Assembly: GCA_963851045.1 (NCBI GenBank)
Contig: CAWKNC010000002.1
Coordinates: 868,001 to 932,000, forward strand
Direction: 5' to 3'
Source: WHSW01 sp963851045
Lineage (GTDB): Bacteria > Actinomycetota > Thermoleophilia > Solirubrobacterales > 70-9
Length of the DNA stretch: 64,000 nt
The position numbers and the translations under genes were made by a program. Below are positions 7,476 to 15,853 of this stretch, piece after piece (position 1 is the stretch's first letter; each line of letters starts with the position of its first letter). The notes under the pieces were generated by a model. It searched no databases. It was not told the DNA's origin and saw only the letters and a program-made list of their open reading frames with translations.

Positions 7476-9010
7476 TTCGTCGACCCCAGGACCATTCCGA
7501 TCATTTCGCGCGTGGCGAGCTCGCCGATGGCGAGGAGGCCGAGCGCCTCGCAGGCGTCGACCCCGACGGCTACCTGCGCCGGCGCGACTTCCTCGCGCGT
7601 ACCGCGACCCTCGCCGGCGCCGCGGGGATGGCGGGTCTGTTGCCGACCGAAACGCTGCTGGCTGAGGCCGCCAAGCGTGCTCGCAAGCCATTTCCGAAGC
7701 CGCGCGATCTGCCGATCGACACGTTCGTCGTCCTGATGATGGAAAACCGCTCGTTCGACCACTACTTCGGGTGGCACCCACGCGCGGACTCCCGCAACAC
7801 CGGCCTCAGCTATCCGACCCTCGACGGGACCCAGCGGATCCCGACCCGCCACCTGACGCCCGATTTTCAGGGGTGTGACTTCCGCGACCCCGACCACGGC
7901 TGGAAGGGCGGTCGCCACCAGTTCAACGGCGGAAAGATGGACGGCTTTTACAGCGGCAACGAGGACGGCACGGGATCGGACGAGTTCGCCCTCGGTTACT
8001 ACCTCAAAGACGACCTCGGCTTCCTGCCGAGCGCCGCTGACGCCTTCACGCTCTACGACCGCTACTTCTGCTCGATCATGGCCTCCACGTACCCCAACCG
8101 CCACTACCAGCTGGCGGCGCAAAACGGCGGTCAGAAGTCCAACGAGCTGCCTCCGGAAACGGAGCAGTCGACGGGCTTTCAGTGGGAGACGATCCTCGAT
8201 CGCGCGGAGGCTCGCGGCGTGAGCGTGGGCTACTACGTCTCCGACCTGCCGGTGCCGGCGCTTTATGGGTCGCGCGGGATGGCGTGGGTCCGACCGGCGT
8301 CGCAGTTCTATGGCGATGCCGCCGCCGGCACCCTACCGCGGGTCTGCTTCATCGACCCGCCGTTTCGCGACGGTGGGGGCGGCGACGGGATCTCCGCCGA
8401 CGACCACCCGCACGGTGACATTCGCCTCGGCCAGGCGTTCATGTCAGACGTCGCCCACGCGTTTATGGAGTCGCCGCAGTATCGCCGCGGCGCGATGTTC
8501 ATCAACTACGACGAGTGGGGCGGGTTCTTCGACCACGTGAGGCCGCCGCATGTGCCCGACGACCGCCAGAACAGGGCGGACCTCTATGAGGACTGGTCGC
8601 TCACCGGCTTTCGCATTCCCGCCGTCGCGATCTCGCCGTACGCGCGGGCGAAGAAGGCCGGCGCGAACGTCAGCCACATGACGGCCACGCACGAGTCAAT
8701 CCTGAAGCTGATCTCGTATCGCTACGGCCTCGGCTACCTGACCAAGCGTCACCGCTACGCCTCGAACATCGGCCGCAGTTTCAACTTCTCCAAGCCCAAC
8801 TTCGAGCCGCCCGAGCTGCCTGATCCGGAGGCCGTGTCGGCGGTCCCGTGCTCGGTCGGCGGCAGCGCGCGGCCGAAGCCGCACGACCTGGCCACCCTCG
8901 AGACGTCGGGGCTGCTCGAGAACCTCGGCTACGAGATCCCCAAGGTCACCTACGACTCCCTGTTCCGTTACCCCGACCGCGTCCGCAAGGCGTTCGCGGA
9001 CGCCGACTGA
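7472..9010 (+). CDS. Tat-exported phospholipase C / phosphoesterase family protein
   Basis: 512 residues. A twin-arginine signal is visible at residues 36-41 (RRRDFL) followed by a hydrophobic ATLAGAAGMAGLL segment, so export is as a folded protein. The catalytic domain starts with the family motif MMENRSFDHYFG and later has the HPHGD and NYDEWGGFFDHV segments typical of bacterial phosphatidylcholine-hydrolysing phospholipases C (alkaline-phosphatase-like fold). Length fits the family. It is translationally coupled to the upstream RTX-like gene. Head-group preference (phospholipase versus acid phosphatase) cannot be settled from sequence. Confidence 0.87.
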   Translation: MIRRPQDHSDHFARGELADGEEAERLAGVDPDGYLRRRDFLARTATLAGAAGMAGLLPTETLLAEAAKRARKPFPKPRDLPIDTFVVLMMENRSFDHYFGWHPRADSRNTGLSYPTLDGTQRIPTRHLTPDFQGCDFRDPDHGWKGGRHQFNGGKMDGFYSGNEDGTGSDEFALGYYLKDDLGFLPSAADAFTLYDRYFCSIMASTYPNRHYQLAAQNGGQKSNELPPETEQSTGFQWETILDRAEARGVSVGYYVSDLPVPALYGSRGMAWVRPASQFYGDAAAGTLPRVCFIDPPFRDGGGGDGISADDHPHGDIRLGQAFMSDVAHAFMESPQYRRGAMFINYDEWGGFFDHVRPPHVPDDRQNRADLYEDWSLTGFRIPAVAISPYARAKKAGANVSHMTATHESILKLISYRYGLGYLTKRHRYASNIGRSFNFSKPNFEPPELPDPEAVSAVPCSVGGSARPKPHDLATLETSGLLENLGYEIPKVTYDSLFRYPDRVRKAFADAD

Positions 9011-9030
9011 CCCACCCTCAGGCGCGAGTC

Positions 9031-9063
9031 GCTCCTAACGTCGTCAGGGACGACGTTAGGAGC
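9031..9063. terminator. Perfect 15-bp inverted repeat, likely terminator of the phospholipase operon
   Basis: GCTCCTAACGTCGTC and its exact complement flank a 3-base loop (AGG). It starts 20 bases after the phospholipase stop. No T-run follows, as is common for hairpin terminators in actinobacteria. A protein-binding palindrome is the alternative. Confidence 0.6.
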
Positions 9064-9098
9064 AGTTCGCGATCTCTAAACTCGCGCGCTCGCACCCC

Positions 9099-9171
9099 GG
9101 GCGCATAGCTCAGTTGGGAGAGCGCCGCCTCGACAAGGCGGAGGTCGCTGGTTCGAGCCCAGCTGTGCCCA
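9099..9171 (+). tRNA. tRNA-Val (anticodon GAC), with C at position 33
   Basis: A complete 73-base cloverleaf is visible: acceptor GGGCGCA/TGTGCCC with one G-T pair, D-arm GCTC/GAGC, anticodon stem CCGCC/GGCGG, and T-arm GCTGG/CCAGC around TTCGAGC. The anticodon loop is TCGACAA, giving GAC (valine, GTC codons). Position 33, almost always U in elongator tRNAs, is C. CCA is not encoded. The discriminator base is A. Confidence 0.87.
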
Positions 9172-9196
9172 CTTCCGTTAAGGGGTCTGACCCTTT

Positions 9197-9224
9197 GGGG
9201 TCAGACCCTTCGGGGTCTGACCCC
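9197..9224 (+). terminator. Strong terminator after the tRNA (12-bp stem, TTCG loop)
   Basis: GGGGTCAGACCC and GGGTCTGACCCC are exact complements around a TTCG tetraloop, followed by T-rich GTTTTGTGGTTTT. It would end tRNA transcription before the convergent acylase gene. An upstream copy at 9183-9193 can pair with 9198-9208 instead, making a mutually exclusive hairpin. Confidence 0.85.
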
Positions 9225-9238
9225 GTTTTGTGGTTTTG

Positions 9239-11695
9239 TCAGCGGTGGCCGTCGAACGAGATCACCTGCTGGATCCCGCTCGGGCGGTTGGTGTAGCGCA
9301 GGGTCGTCTGAAGCAGGCCCGGGGCGAACTTGATCCGCTCGCGCTCGGCGTCTGAGCGCCACTTCTTCGGGTTCTTCGAGCCCTGGGCGGCCGCGATCTC
9401 CTTGCCGGACTTCGCGAGCGCCTTCCAGATCGACTTCTGGCACTTGTTCAGCTTGCCCTTGCCGCAGTACTCGTTCTCCAGCGGCTGCTTGACCTTGTCG
9501 CCGAGAAGCGCGCGGATGTCGCGGTCGAAGTACTGATACCAGCCGCTGTACTGACCGCCCGGCGGCAGGTCGAAGCGGCTGAACAGCGAGTCGAGCTCGT
9601 CGAGCTGGGAGCCCAGCCGGGGCTTCATGAACGCGTCAGCGATGTTGTCCCACGAGCCATCCATCACGGCGGCGCCCGGGTCGTCGATCTGGCCGTCGAG
9701 ATCGCGGTCTAGGCGACTGCCGCCCTTCTTGTTCCACTTCACCAGGACCTGGAGCATCTTCTTCGCCTGTTTCGAAGGCGCCTTCGTGCCCTTGAGCAGC
9801 CGCTTGAGCAGCGGTACGGTGTCGATCGCTCGAACGTCCTGGGTCGCCGCCGCGTTCATCGCCGCGGTCACCGAGGCGAGCGTCCACCTGCCCTTCTTGT
9901 CGGCAAGGCGCTCGAGGTTCTCATCGAGCAGATCGACCCGCCCGACCGAGCCCTGGGTTCCCCAGGAGGCGTCGGAGGCGCCGAAGCCCTTGGCCACGGT
10001 CTGGTTCCAGTTCGTGATCGTTCCATCCTTCGGGTTCGTGCCCTGCGGATGGCCGGAGGCCGCGAGGAAACCGGTCCACTCATGCTCGCCCGTGCCCCAC
10101 GCGGGGAGGCCGGGGTCGACGGTGTCTGGCCGCAGCGGCAGCAGGCCCGCCGTGTACAGCGCGATGTCCTCGTCGTCGATGTAAAACGAGTTGAACGTCT
10201 GCGGTGTGAGCGAAGCCGCCTCCATGAACGACTTGGCGCTGTTGACCTGACCGTTTGAAAGGCGCCGGTTGTAGAGGAGGTCGAGCGAGTCCTTGCCGTA
10301 GGAGGAGCGCTTCGACGAGATCGCGACGCGCTCACCGTCAACCGTCGCGTAACCCACGACCGGGCCGTGAACGGTGGTCTTGAACGTCACCGGCTTGCCG
10401 TCGAGCGTGCCTGCGTTGAACGTGCCCATCTCGGTGCACTGGCCGTTGAAGAGGTACTTCGTGTCGCTGCCGTCACAAAGGCGCTCGACGTACTGGTCGA
10501 TGATGTCGCCACTCGCCGACGTCAGCGTGTGCGCGAAGTCCTCGCCGCGGCCGATCAGCACGTAGCCGGGGAACGGGGCCGAGGTAGCGCCGCGCCACTG
10601 CAGGTCGCCGGCGTTCATGTCGATTTCGTACGTGAAGCCCGGATAGAAGTAGCCGATCTGCGGTCCACCGACCATCAGCGGGTTCTTCGTCTTTGACTTC
10701 TTGCCGCTGATCATCAGCGTGTTCGATGCCTGCGTCGGCTCGCGCTCGGCCTCCGCCGCCAGCTTCGCCGGGACCGCCGGTGTGCTGGTGAAGCTGCCCG
10801 GATCGAGGACCGCGCTTCCCGGCGACTTCTTCGGGATCGAGCCGTAGTTGAACTTGCCGTCGATCGAGGTCGGCAGCTCGCGGTTTTTGAACTGGCGCAG
10901 GTCGTTGAAGACGCTGAGGCCCTTCTTGTTGCCGAGTCGCTGCTGCAGGCCGCCGAGGAACTGCGAGCGGCGCGCCTCGTCACCGCCGCCTTCGCCGACG
11001 AACTGGCCCTTGAGCGCGTTCAGGGCGAAGATGTCGTTGCGCGTGAACGGCGCAGTCGCGGGGCTGTTGAGCGCGTAGTAGTCGTTGATCCCCGAGATGA
11101 AGACGTCGATGTCGTGCAACACCGCGACTCCCTCGGGCCCGGCCGCCTCGAGCACGGCCGCCTGCTTGGCGATCTCATCCTCTGTCTGCTGGCTCGGCTG
11201 GAAGTTCTTCAGGCTCGCGATGAGACCCACGGCGTCAAGCCCCGGCGCGCTGATGGCCGCCACGCGTGCGTTGTTGCGGGCCTGGGTGAGGAGCAGGCCA
11301 CGGTCCGCTGCGGCGATCCAGCCGGCCGCCCACACGCCGTCGTCGTGGGTGGCGCCGGTGACATGCGGGACGTTGTAGGAGTCGCGAACGATCGTCACCC
11401 CAGGGCGCGGAACGTTCTCGACCGTTGTCGGCGTCGCGTTGTCGACGCCAAGACGCTCGGACTTGAAGTACTTCGTCAGGTCACCCGGCTTGACGTTGTC
11501 GAACAGCGGCGTAAGGCCGTCGTACATCTCGGCCTGGACCGATGCCTGTGCGGGCACAGGGGCCCCTCCGTACTGACCGGACGGGATGATGTTGAGCGCC
11601 GTGTCGGCGTAGTCGGTCGGCGTCTGCGCGAAGGCAGCGGTGGAGGTCGTCATCGCCAGCGCGATGCCAGCGGTCAACACGGAGCGTCGTAGCAC
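9239..11695 (-). CDS. Penicillin acylase family (Ntn-hydrolase) secreted amidase
   Basis: 818 residues from the GTG complementary to 11693-11695, which has a GAGAGGG element about 7 bases upstream; the in-frame ATG at 11746 lacks one. A signal peptide covers about residues 1-24, ending TAAFA. The alpha-chain motif VRDSYNVPHVTG is followed by a linker and the predicted autocleavage point before Ser324 (QA-SNTLMISG), whose Ser becomes the N-terminal nucleophile of the beta chain. The layout matches penicillin, aculeacin and acyl-homoserine-lactone acylases. The substrate is not predictable; acyl-peptide or quorum-signal cleavage are both possible. Confidence 0.85.
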   Translation of the reverse strand: MLRRSVLTAGIALAMTTSTAAFAQTPTDYADTALNIIPSGQYGGAPVPAQASVQAEMYDGLTPLFDNVKPGDLTKYFKSERLGVDNATPTTVENVPRPGVTIVRDSYNVPHVTGATHDDGVWAAGWIAAADRGLLLTQARNNARVAAISAPGLDAVGLIASLKNFQPSQQTEDEIAKQAAVLEAAGPEGVAVLHDIDVFISGINDYYALNSPATAPFTRNDIFALNALKGQFVGEGGGDEARRSQFLGGLQQRLGNKKGLSVFNDLRQFKNRELPTSIDGKFNYGSIPKKSPGSAVLDPGSFTSTPAVPAKLAAEAEREPTQASNTLMISGKKSKTKNPLMVGGPQIGYFYPGFTYEIDMNAGDLQWRGATSAPFPGYVLIGRGEDFAHTLTSASGDIIDQYVERLCDGSDTKYLFNGQCTEMGTFNAGTLDGKPVTFKTTVHGPVVGYATVDGERVAISSKRSSYGKDSLDLLYNRRLSNGQVNSAKSFMEAASLTPQTFNSFYIDDEDIALYTAGLLPLRPDTVDPGLPAWGTGEHEWTGFLAASGHPQGTNPKDGTITNWNQTVAKGFGASDASWGTQGSVGRVDLLDENLERLADKKGRWTLASVTAAMNAAATQDVRAIDTVPLLKRLLKGTKAPSKQAKKMLQVLVKWNKKGGSRLDRDLDGQIDDPGAAVMDGSWDNIADAFMKPRLGSQLDELDSLFSRFDLPPGGQYSGWYQYFDRDIRALLGDKVKQPLENEYCGKGKLNKCQKSIWKALAKSGKEIAAAQGSKNPKKWRSDAERERIKFAPGLLQTTLRYTNRPSGIQQVISFDGHR

Positions 11696-11810
11696 GGAGG
11701 TCCCTCTCAGCGAATCGGGGCGGACCCTGCCTAGGGATGCCGCCATCTCTCGTCTTGCAACATATCGAGCGACCTAAAGTCGCGCCTTCTCGGGGACTTA
11801 TCCTCGCCAG

Positions 11811-13574
11811 GTGTCCGGGGCCGTGGCCACCTACGCAAGCTTTCTGCTCATTCTCGGGTCGGCCGCCCTGGTCGGCCAGGCCATCCTCATCGCCTGCGGG
11901 CACAGAGGATGGAGTCGCCTGGCACCGGCGGTCGGACTTGCGGCGCTGTTCGTCTTGGCCTGGTGGACGGTGCGGCTGCCCGGTCACGCCAGCTCGGCGG
12001 TCGTCGCAATTGCACTGACGAGCGTGATCGCCGGGTTCTTGGTGATCAACTTCGTTGACGGCCTCGGCCACGCGCTGCGCCAGGGTCTCCCAGTGGCGTT
12101 TGCGGCTGTCGCGCTTGCCTCGTTGCCCTTTTTCGTCGAGGGCCGTTTCGGGATTCTCGGTACCGGCCTCAATCCGGACATGTCGCAGCATCTGTTCGCG
12201 GTCGAGCAACTGGCGAGCGGGATGGGCGACCGTCTCATCAACGGGGGATACCCGCTCGGCCCCCACTCGCTGGTGCTTGCGGTGGCCGAGCTCGGCCCGA
12301 ACACGGTGCAGGCGTTCGATGGGCTCATGCTCGCGATTGCGGTAAGCGCCTGCCTCGTCGGTCTGGGACTGCTCGAGCCGCTGTCGGCCTGGCGGCGGAT
12401 CGCTGGGGCCCTCACGATCGGCTTCGCCTATCTCGTCGCCTCGTATTACACGCAGGGCGCGTTCAAGGAAACGATCACCGCCCTGCTGCTCCTGGCTTTC
12501 GCGGCGGGGCTCGACCACCTCGCCCGCGGCTGGGCGTCGGATGAGGGCGGACCGCGGCGCGTGCGGGCACTGCCGCTCGCCGTCCTCGTCGCCGGCGCCG
12601 CCTACGTCTACAGCTTCCCCGGCGTTGTCTGGCTCGGCGCAGCGTTTGCGCTTTGGGGCGGGCTCGAACTCGTCCGCGCAGCCGGCGAGGGGCGCCTGGC
12701 TGGTGCCCTGGCGACCGCGCGGGAGGCGGCGGTACCCGCGCTTGTTGCCGGAGCCCTGGCCCTGCTCGTGATGGCCCCGGAGCTCGCGCGAATGGCTGAC
12801 TTCGCCAGTTTCGAGACGTTCAACCCCGCCGGCGCCGGGCTCGGCAACCTCTTCGACAGGCTGTCGCCGCTGGAGGCGCTCGGGATCTGGCCCTCGGGCG
12901 ACTTTCGCGTCGAGCCCGGCGACGGCGCCGTCCCAGCTGTCGCCTTTTATGGCGGGGCGTTGTTCGCAGCGGCGGCGCTCGCGTTCGGGATCCACTGGCT
13001 GTGGCGAGAGCGGCGCCTGGCGCTGGTGGGCGCCACGCTCGCGGCGTCACTGCTGTGGGCCTACTCGCTCGTCAGCGGCACGCCCTATCAGGAGGCCAAG
13101 GCGCTGCTGCTCCTCGCGCCACTGGTGGCCGCGGTCTCAGTAACCGGGCTGCTTCGGTCGCAGCTCCCGGTGGCGATTCCGGTCGCCTTCCTCGCGCTTG
13201 CCGGTGCCTCGGCGACGCTGACGCTTGCCAATGGCCCGGTCGGACCGTCGGGCTATTCGCCGCAGCTCGTTGACCTGCGAAAGAACCTGCCCGACGGCTC
13301 GGTGCGCGTGATCGCGCCTGCCGAGGTGCTCGACGAGCTGCACGGCATCGACTACCTCTCCTGGGAGCTGCGCGGAAACCGCCTCTGCATCGAGTCCGAC
13401 TCCTCGAGTGAACCCGGCCTGACCGCAGGCATCGCGGCCACCGTGACGATCGTCGAGGAGGGCGGCGCCCTCGTTCCCGGCGAGACCGCAGCCAACGATC
13501 ATGTCGTCGGCCCGGGGCCGTGCCCGTTCGTTCCCAGCGCCGCGCGCGCCGATCCCGGCGCGGACGGCAACTAG
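11811..13574 (+). CDS. Polytopic membrane protein, possibly a GT-C-like glycosyltransferase
   Basis: 587 residues with roughly 12 or more hydrophobic segments and a soluble C-terminal part of about 120 residues ending near a Cys-containing stretch. An acidic segment in an outside loop (TGLNPDMSQHLF, then GGYPLGPHS) recalls GT-C or mannosyltransferase-like proteins, but I do not recognise a specific family. The start is GTG 11811, with no Shine-Dalgarno. It ends 1 base before the thrS ATG, so thrS may be partly cotranscribed with it. The pairing with thrS suggests no function. Confidence 0.65.
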   Translation: MSGAVATYASFLLILGSAALVGQAILIACGHRGWSRLAPAVGLAALFVLAWWTVRLPGHASSAVVAIALTSVIAGFLVINFVDGLGHALRQGLPVAFAAVALASLPFFVEGRFGILGTGLNPDMSQHLFAVEQLASGMGDRLINGGYPLGPHSLVLAVAELGPNTVQAFDGLMLAIAVSACLVGLGLLEPLSAWRRIAGALTIGFAYLVASYYTQGAFKETITALLLLAFAAGLDHLARGWASDEGGPRRVRALPLAVLVAGAAYVYSFPGVVWLGAAFALWGGLELVRAAGEGRLAGALATAREAAVPALVAGALALLVMAPELARMADFASFETFNPAGAGLGNLFDRLSPLEALGIWPSGDFRVEPGDGAVPAVAFYGGALFAAAALAFGIHWLWRERRLALVGATLAASLLWAYSLVSGTPYQEAKALLLLAPLVAAVSVTGLLRSQLPVAIPVAFLALAGASATLTLANGPVGPSGYSPQLVDLRKNLPDGSVRVIAPAEVLDELHGIDYLSWELRGNRLCIESDSSSEPGLTAGIAATVTIVEEGGALVPGETAANDHVVGPGPCPFVPSAARADPGADGN

Positions 13575-13575
13575 C

Positions 13576-15510
13576 ATGGCCGCCGTGGCTGCGATCAGCG
13601 TCAAGCTTCCCGACGGAAACCCGCTCGAGCTCTCCGAGGGCGCGACGGGTGCAGACGCCGCTGCGGCCATCGGCCCGCGCCTGGCCAAGGACGCGCTTGG
13701 GATCAAGGTCGACGGCGAGCTGCGCGATCTCTCAGCGCCGCTGCCGGACGGGGCGACGATCTCGATTGTCACCGCGAAGAGCAAGGGCGAGGACGCAGAC
13801 GACGCCCTCTGGCTGATCCGCCATGACGCCGCCCACGTGATGGCCACAGCGGTCGTCGACCTCTGGCCCGGCACAAAGGTCTCGATCGGTCCACCGATCG
13901 AAAACGGCTTCTACTACGACTTCGAGTTCCCCGAGGGCCAGCGGCCGAGCGAGGCCGATCTCGAGCGGATCGAGGCGGCGATGCGCGAGCACATCGCGGC
14001 GGATGAGCCGTTCGAGCGCTCCGACGTCAGCGCAGAGGAGGCGATCGAGCGCTTTCGCGGCGAGGACCAGCCCTACAAGGTCGAGCTGATCGAAGATCTG
14101 GTCCGCGACCAGGGCGTCACCGGCGTCTCCCTCTATAGGAACGGTCCGTTCACCGACCTCTGCAAGGGCCCACACGCGCCGTCGACCGGGCGGATCAAGT
14201 CCTTCAAGCTCAGCTCACTGGCCGGCGCCTACTGGCGCGGCGACGAGAGCCGCACGATGCTGACCCGTATCTACGGGACGGCGTTTCACTCGCAGGCCGA
14301 CCTCGACCGTCACCTCGAGCTGCTCGAGATGGCGCGCGAGAACGATCACCGCCGCCTCGGGCCGGAACTCGATCTCTTCCGCTTTCGCGAGGAATCACCC
14401 GGGATGCCGTTCTGGCTGCCCAACGGCACCGTGCTCCTGCGGCTCGTCGAACGCGAGGTCCGCGACCAACTCCTTAAGCGCGGCTACGCGGAGATCAAGA
14501 CGCCGGCGATCCTCGACGAGGAGCTCTGGCGTCGCTCCGGTCACTGGGACAACTATGCCGACGACATGTACTTCGTCGACTCGGGCGAACGCCGCTACGC
14601 CCTGAAGCCGATGAACTGCCCGGGCGCCTGTCTCACATTTGGCTCTGCGCGCCACTCCTATCGCGAGCTGCCGCTGCGGCTCGCCGAGTTCGGGACCGTC
14701 TTTCGAAACGAGCGCGAGGGCGTTCTGCACGGCCTTCTTCGGGTTCGATCGTTCACCCAGGATGACGCCCACGTCTACTGCACCCTCGACCAGATCACCG
14801 ACGAGGTCAATTCGATCTGCGAGGGCATCGACGAGCTCTACGCGCGGTTTGGCTTCGAGGACGTTCGAGTCGAGCTCTCGACGCGCCCGGAGAAGTCGAT
14901 CGGCAGCCCCGAGCAATGGGATCAAGCTGAGGCCGCCCTCGAAACGGCGCTGCAGAGTCAGGGCCGCGATTACGTGGTCAATCCGGGCGATGGCGCCTTC
15001 TACGGGCCGAAGATCGACTTCCATGTCACCGACGCGCTCGGCCGCTCCTGGCAGCTCGGTACCTGCCAGCTGGACTTCCAGATGCCCGAGCGCTTCGAGC
15101 TCTCCTATCAGGGGGAGGACAACGCCGACCACCGGCCGGTGATGATCCACCGCGCCCTGCTCGGCTCCATGGAGAGGTTCATCGGGATCCTCATCGAGCA
15201 CTACGGCGGGCGCTTTCCGGCCTGGCTGGCGCCGGTGCAGGCGACGATCCTCCCGGTGTCGGATTCCTTTCTCGACTATGCCGAGTCGGCGCGGGCACAA
15301 CTCGCGGCGGCCGGGCTGCGGGTCGACATCGATGAGCGCACGGAGTCGGTGGGGCGCAAGATCCGCGACGCCGAGCTCTCGAAGGTGCCGTACATGCTCG
15401 TCGTCGGCGAGCGCGAGCGCGACGCCGCTACCGCGTCCGTTAGGTCTCACGACAGCGGCGACCTCGGCGCTATGGCGCTGGGCGAGATCGCACCCCTGAT
15501 TCAGCGCTGA
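13576..15510 (+). CDS. thrS: Threonyl-tRNA synthetase
   Basis: 644 residues. It has an N-terminal TGS domain (about 1-68), an editing domain with HDAAHVMA and later the DLCKGPH motif, a class II catalytic core with MNCPG (zinc Cys), RNEREGVLHGLLRVRSFTQDDAH (motif 2 and a zinc His) and VMIHRALLGSMERF (zinc His, motif 3), and an anticodon-binding domain. It charges tRNA-Thr in the cytoplasm. ATG 13576 is chosen because an upstream in-frame ATG at 13501 would overlap the preceding gene by 74 bases and add a non-conserved extension. It heads the translation-gene cluster, but infC has its own leader. Confidence 0.97.
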   Translation: MAAVAAISVKLPDGNPLELSEGATGADAAAAIGPRLAKDALGIKVDGELRDLSAPLPDGATISIVTAKSKGEDADDALWLIRHDAAHVMATAVVDLWPGTKVSIGPPIENGFYYDFEFPEGQRPSEADLERIEAAMREHIAADEPFERSDVSAEEAIERFRGEDQPYKVELIEDLVRDQGVTGVSLYRNGPFTDLCKGPHAPSTGRIKSFKLSSLAGAYWRGDESRTMLTRIYGTAFHSQADLDRHLELLEMARENDHRRLGPELDLFRFREESPGMPFWLPNGTVLLRLVEREVRDQLLKRGYAEIKTPAILDEELWRRSGHWDNYADDMYFVDSGERRYALKPMNCPGACLTFGSARHSYRELPLRLAEFGTVFRNEREGVLHGLLRVRSFTQDDAHVYCTLDQITDEVNSICEGIDELYARFGFEDVRVELSTRPEKSIGSPEQWDQAEAALETALQSQGRDYVVNPGDGAFYGPKIDFHVTDALGRSWQLGTCQLDFQMPERFELSYQGEDNADHRPVMIHRALLGSMERFIGILIEHYGGRFPAWLAPVQATILPVSDSFLDYAESARAQLAAAGLRVDIDERTESVGRKIRDAELSKVPYMLVVGERERDAATASVRSHDSGDLGAMALGEIAPLIQR

Positions 15511-15537
15511 TCGTCGGCGGCGAAGGGGGGAAAGTCA

Positions 15538-15569
15538 CGACCCGGTCCGGGGGTATGAGGACCGGGTCG
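15538..15569 (+). terminator. 11-bp hairpin after thrS
   Basis: CGACCCGGTCC and CGG-type complement GGACCGGGTCG pair exactly around a 10-base loop (GGGGGTATGA). It lies 28 bases after the thrS stop with no T-run, so it is a probable thrS terminator or part of the infC leader. Confidence 0.5.
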
Positions 15570-15680
15570 CGAGGCTTTCCAATGACGTCCCTGTGTTCGC
15601 GGGAGTTGGATGCACGGAGGTTCCCCGCGAGGGTGATGCACCCTACCACAAATCGGGTAGTGCAATTGGGGTAATGAACC

Positions 15681-15709
15681 GACGGCCTCGATTGTCGCCG
15701 AGGGCCGTC
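15681..15709 (+). repeat. Hairpin immediately upstream of the infC promoter hexamer
   Basis: GACGGCCTCG pairs with CGAGGGCCGTC with one bulged G, around an 8-base loop. It ends one base before the TATACT hexamer, so it is likely a terminator for incoming transcription or a regulator site rather than part of the infC mRNA. Confidence 0.45.
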
Positions 15710-15715
15710 TATACT
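15710..15715 (+). promoter_or_regulatory. -10 hexamer of the infC operon
   Basis: TATACT lies 8 nt before the ATG of the 10-codon upstream ORF at 15724. This spacing is shared by other leaderless starts in the window. No good -35 element is visible. Confidence 0.5.
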
Positions 15716-15723
15716 GTCGCGCG

Positions 15724-15756
15724 ATGGAGGGCACCGAGATTTCGCAGCGCCGCTAG
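15724..15756 (+). CDS. Ten-codon upstream ORF in the infC leader
   Basis: ATG 15724 to TAG 15754-15756 encodes MEGTEISQRR. It begins 8 nt after the -10 hexamer, so it would be the first, leaderless reading frame of the infC transcript, 97 bases ahead of the infC start. It could act as a leader peptide sensing translation initiation, or be chance. Confidence 0.35.
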   Translation: MEGTEISQRR

Positions 15757-15853
15757 TTGTTGTTGACGCCTGCACCCGTGCCCTTCGCCCTGTTCCGTGC
15801 CCCTTCTGCCGGCCCGCAGGTAGCTTGACGCTCCCCGCCAGCGTGAATCACTA

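Larger units (their letters stand above)
15511..15853 (+). promoter_or_regulatory. infC leader region (hairpins, promoter, 10-codon upstream ORF)
   Basis: This 343-base gap carries two strong hairpins (15538-15569 and 15681-15709), a TATACT hexamer at 15710-15715, and a short ORF at 15724-15756 encoding MEGTEISQRR. The last 97 bases before infC show no coding bias and contain a GTTGTTGTTG run. In other bacteria infC operons are autoregulated through their leader, so a regulatory leader is likely. I could not match it to a named RNA family. Confidence 0.5.

Noticed and set aside
9099..9171. Reading the tRNA as Ser(CGA) to explain the odd loop
   Set aside because: Serine tRNAs have a long variable arm; this one has a 5-base variable loop, so valine GAC is the consistent call.
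11481..12995. Minus-strand frame of 504 codons spanning the acylase 5' end and the membrane protein
   Set aside because: Crosses two real genes on opposite strands and has no family features; shadow.
14395..15450. Long open frame (351 codons) on the minus strand inside thrS
   Set aside because: It is a mirror of the G/C-biased thrS frame; product is low-complexity and unlike any family, and thrS is certain.
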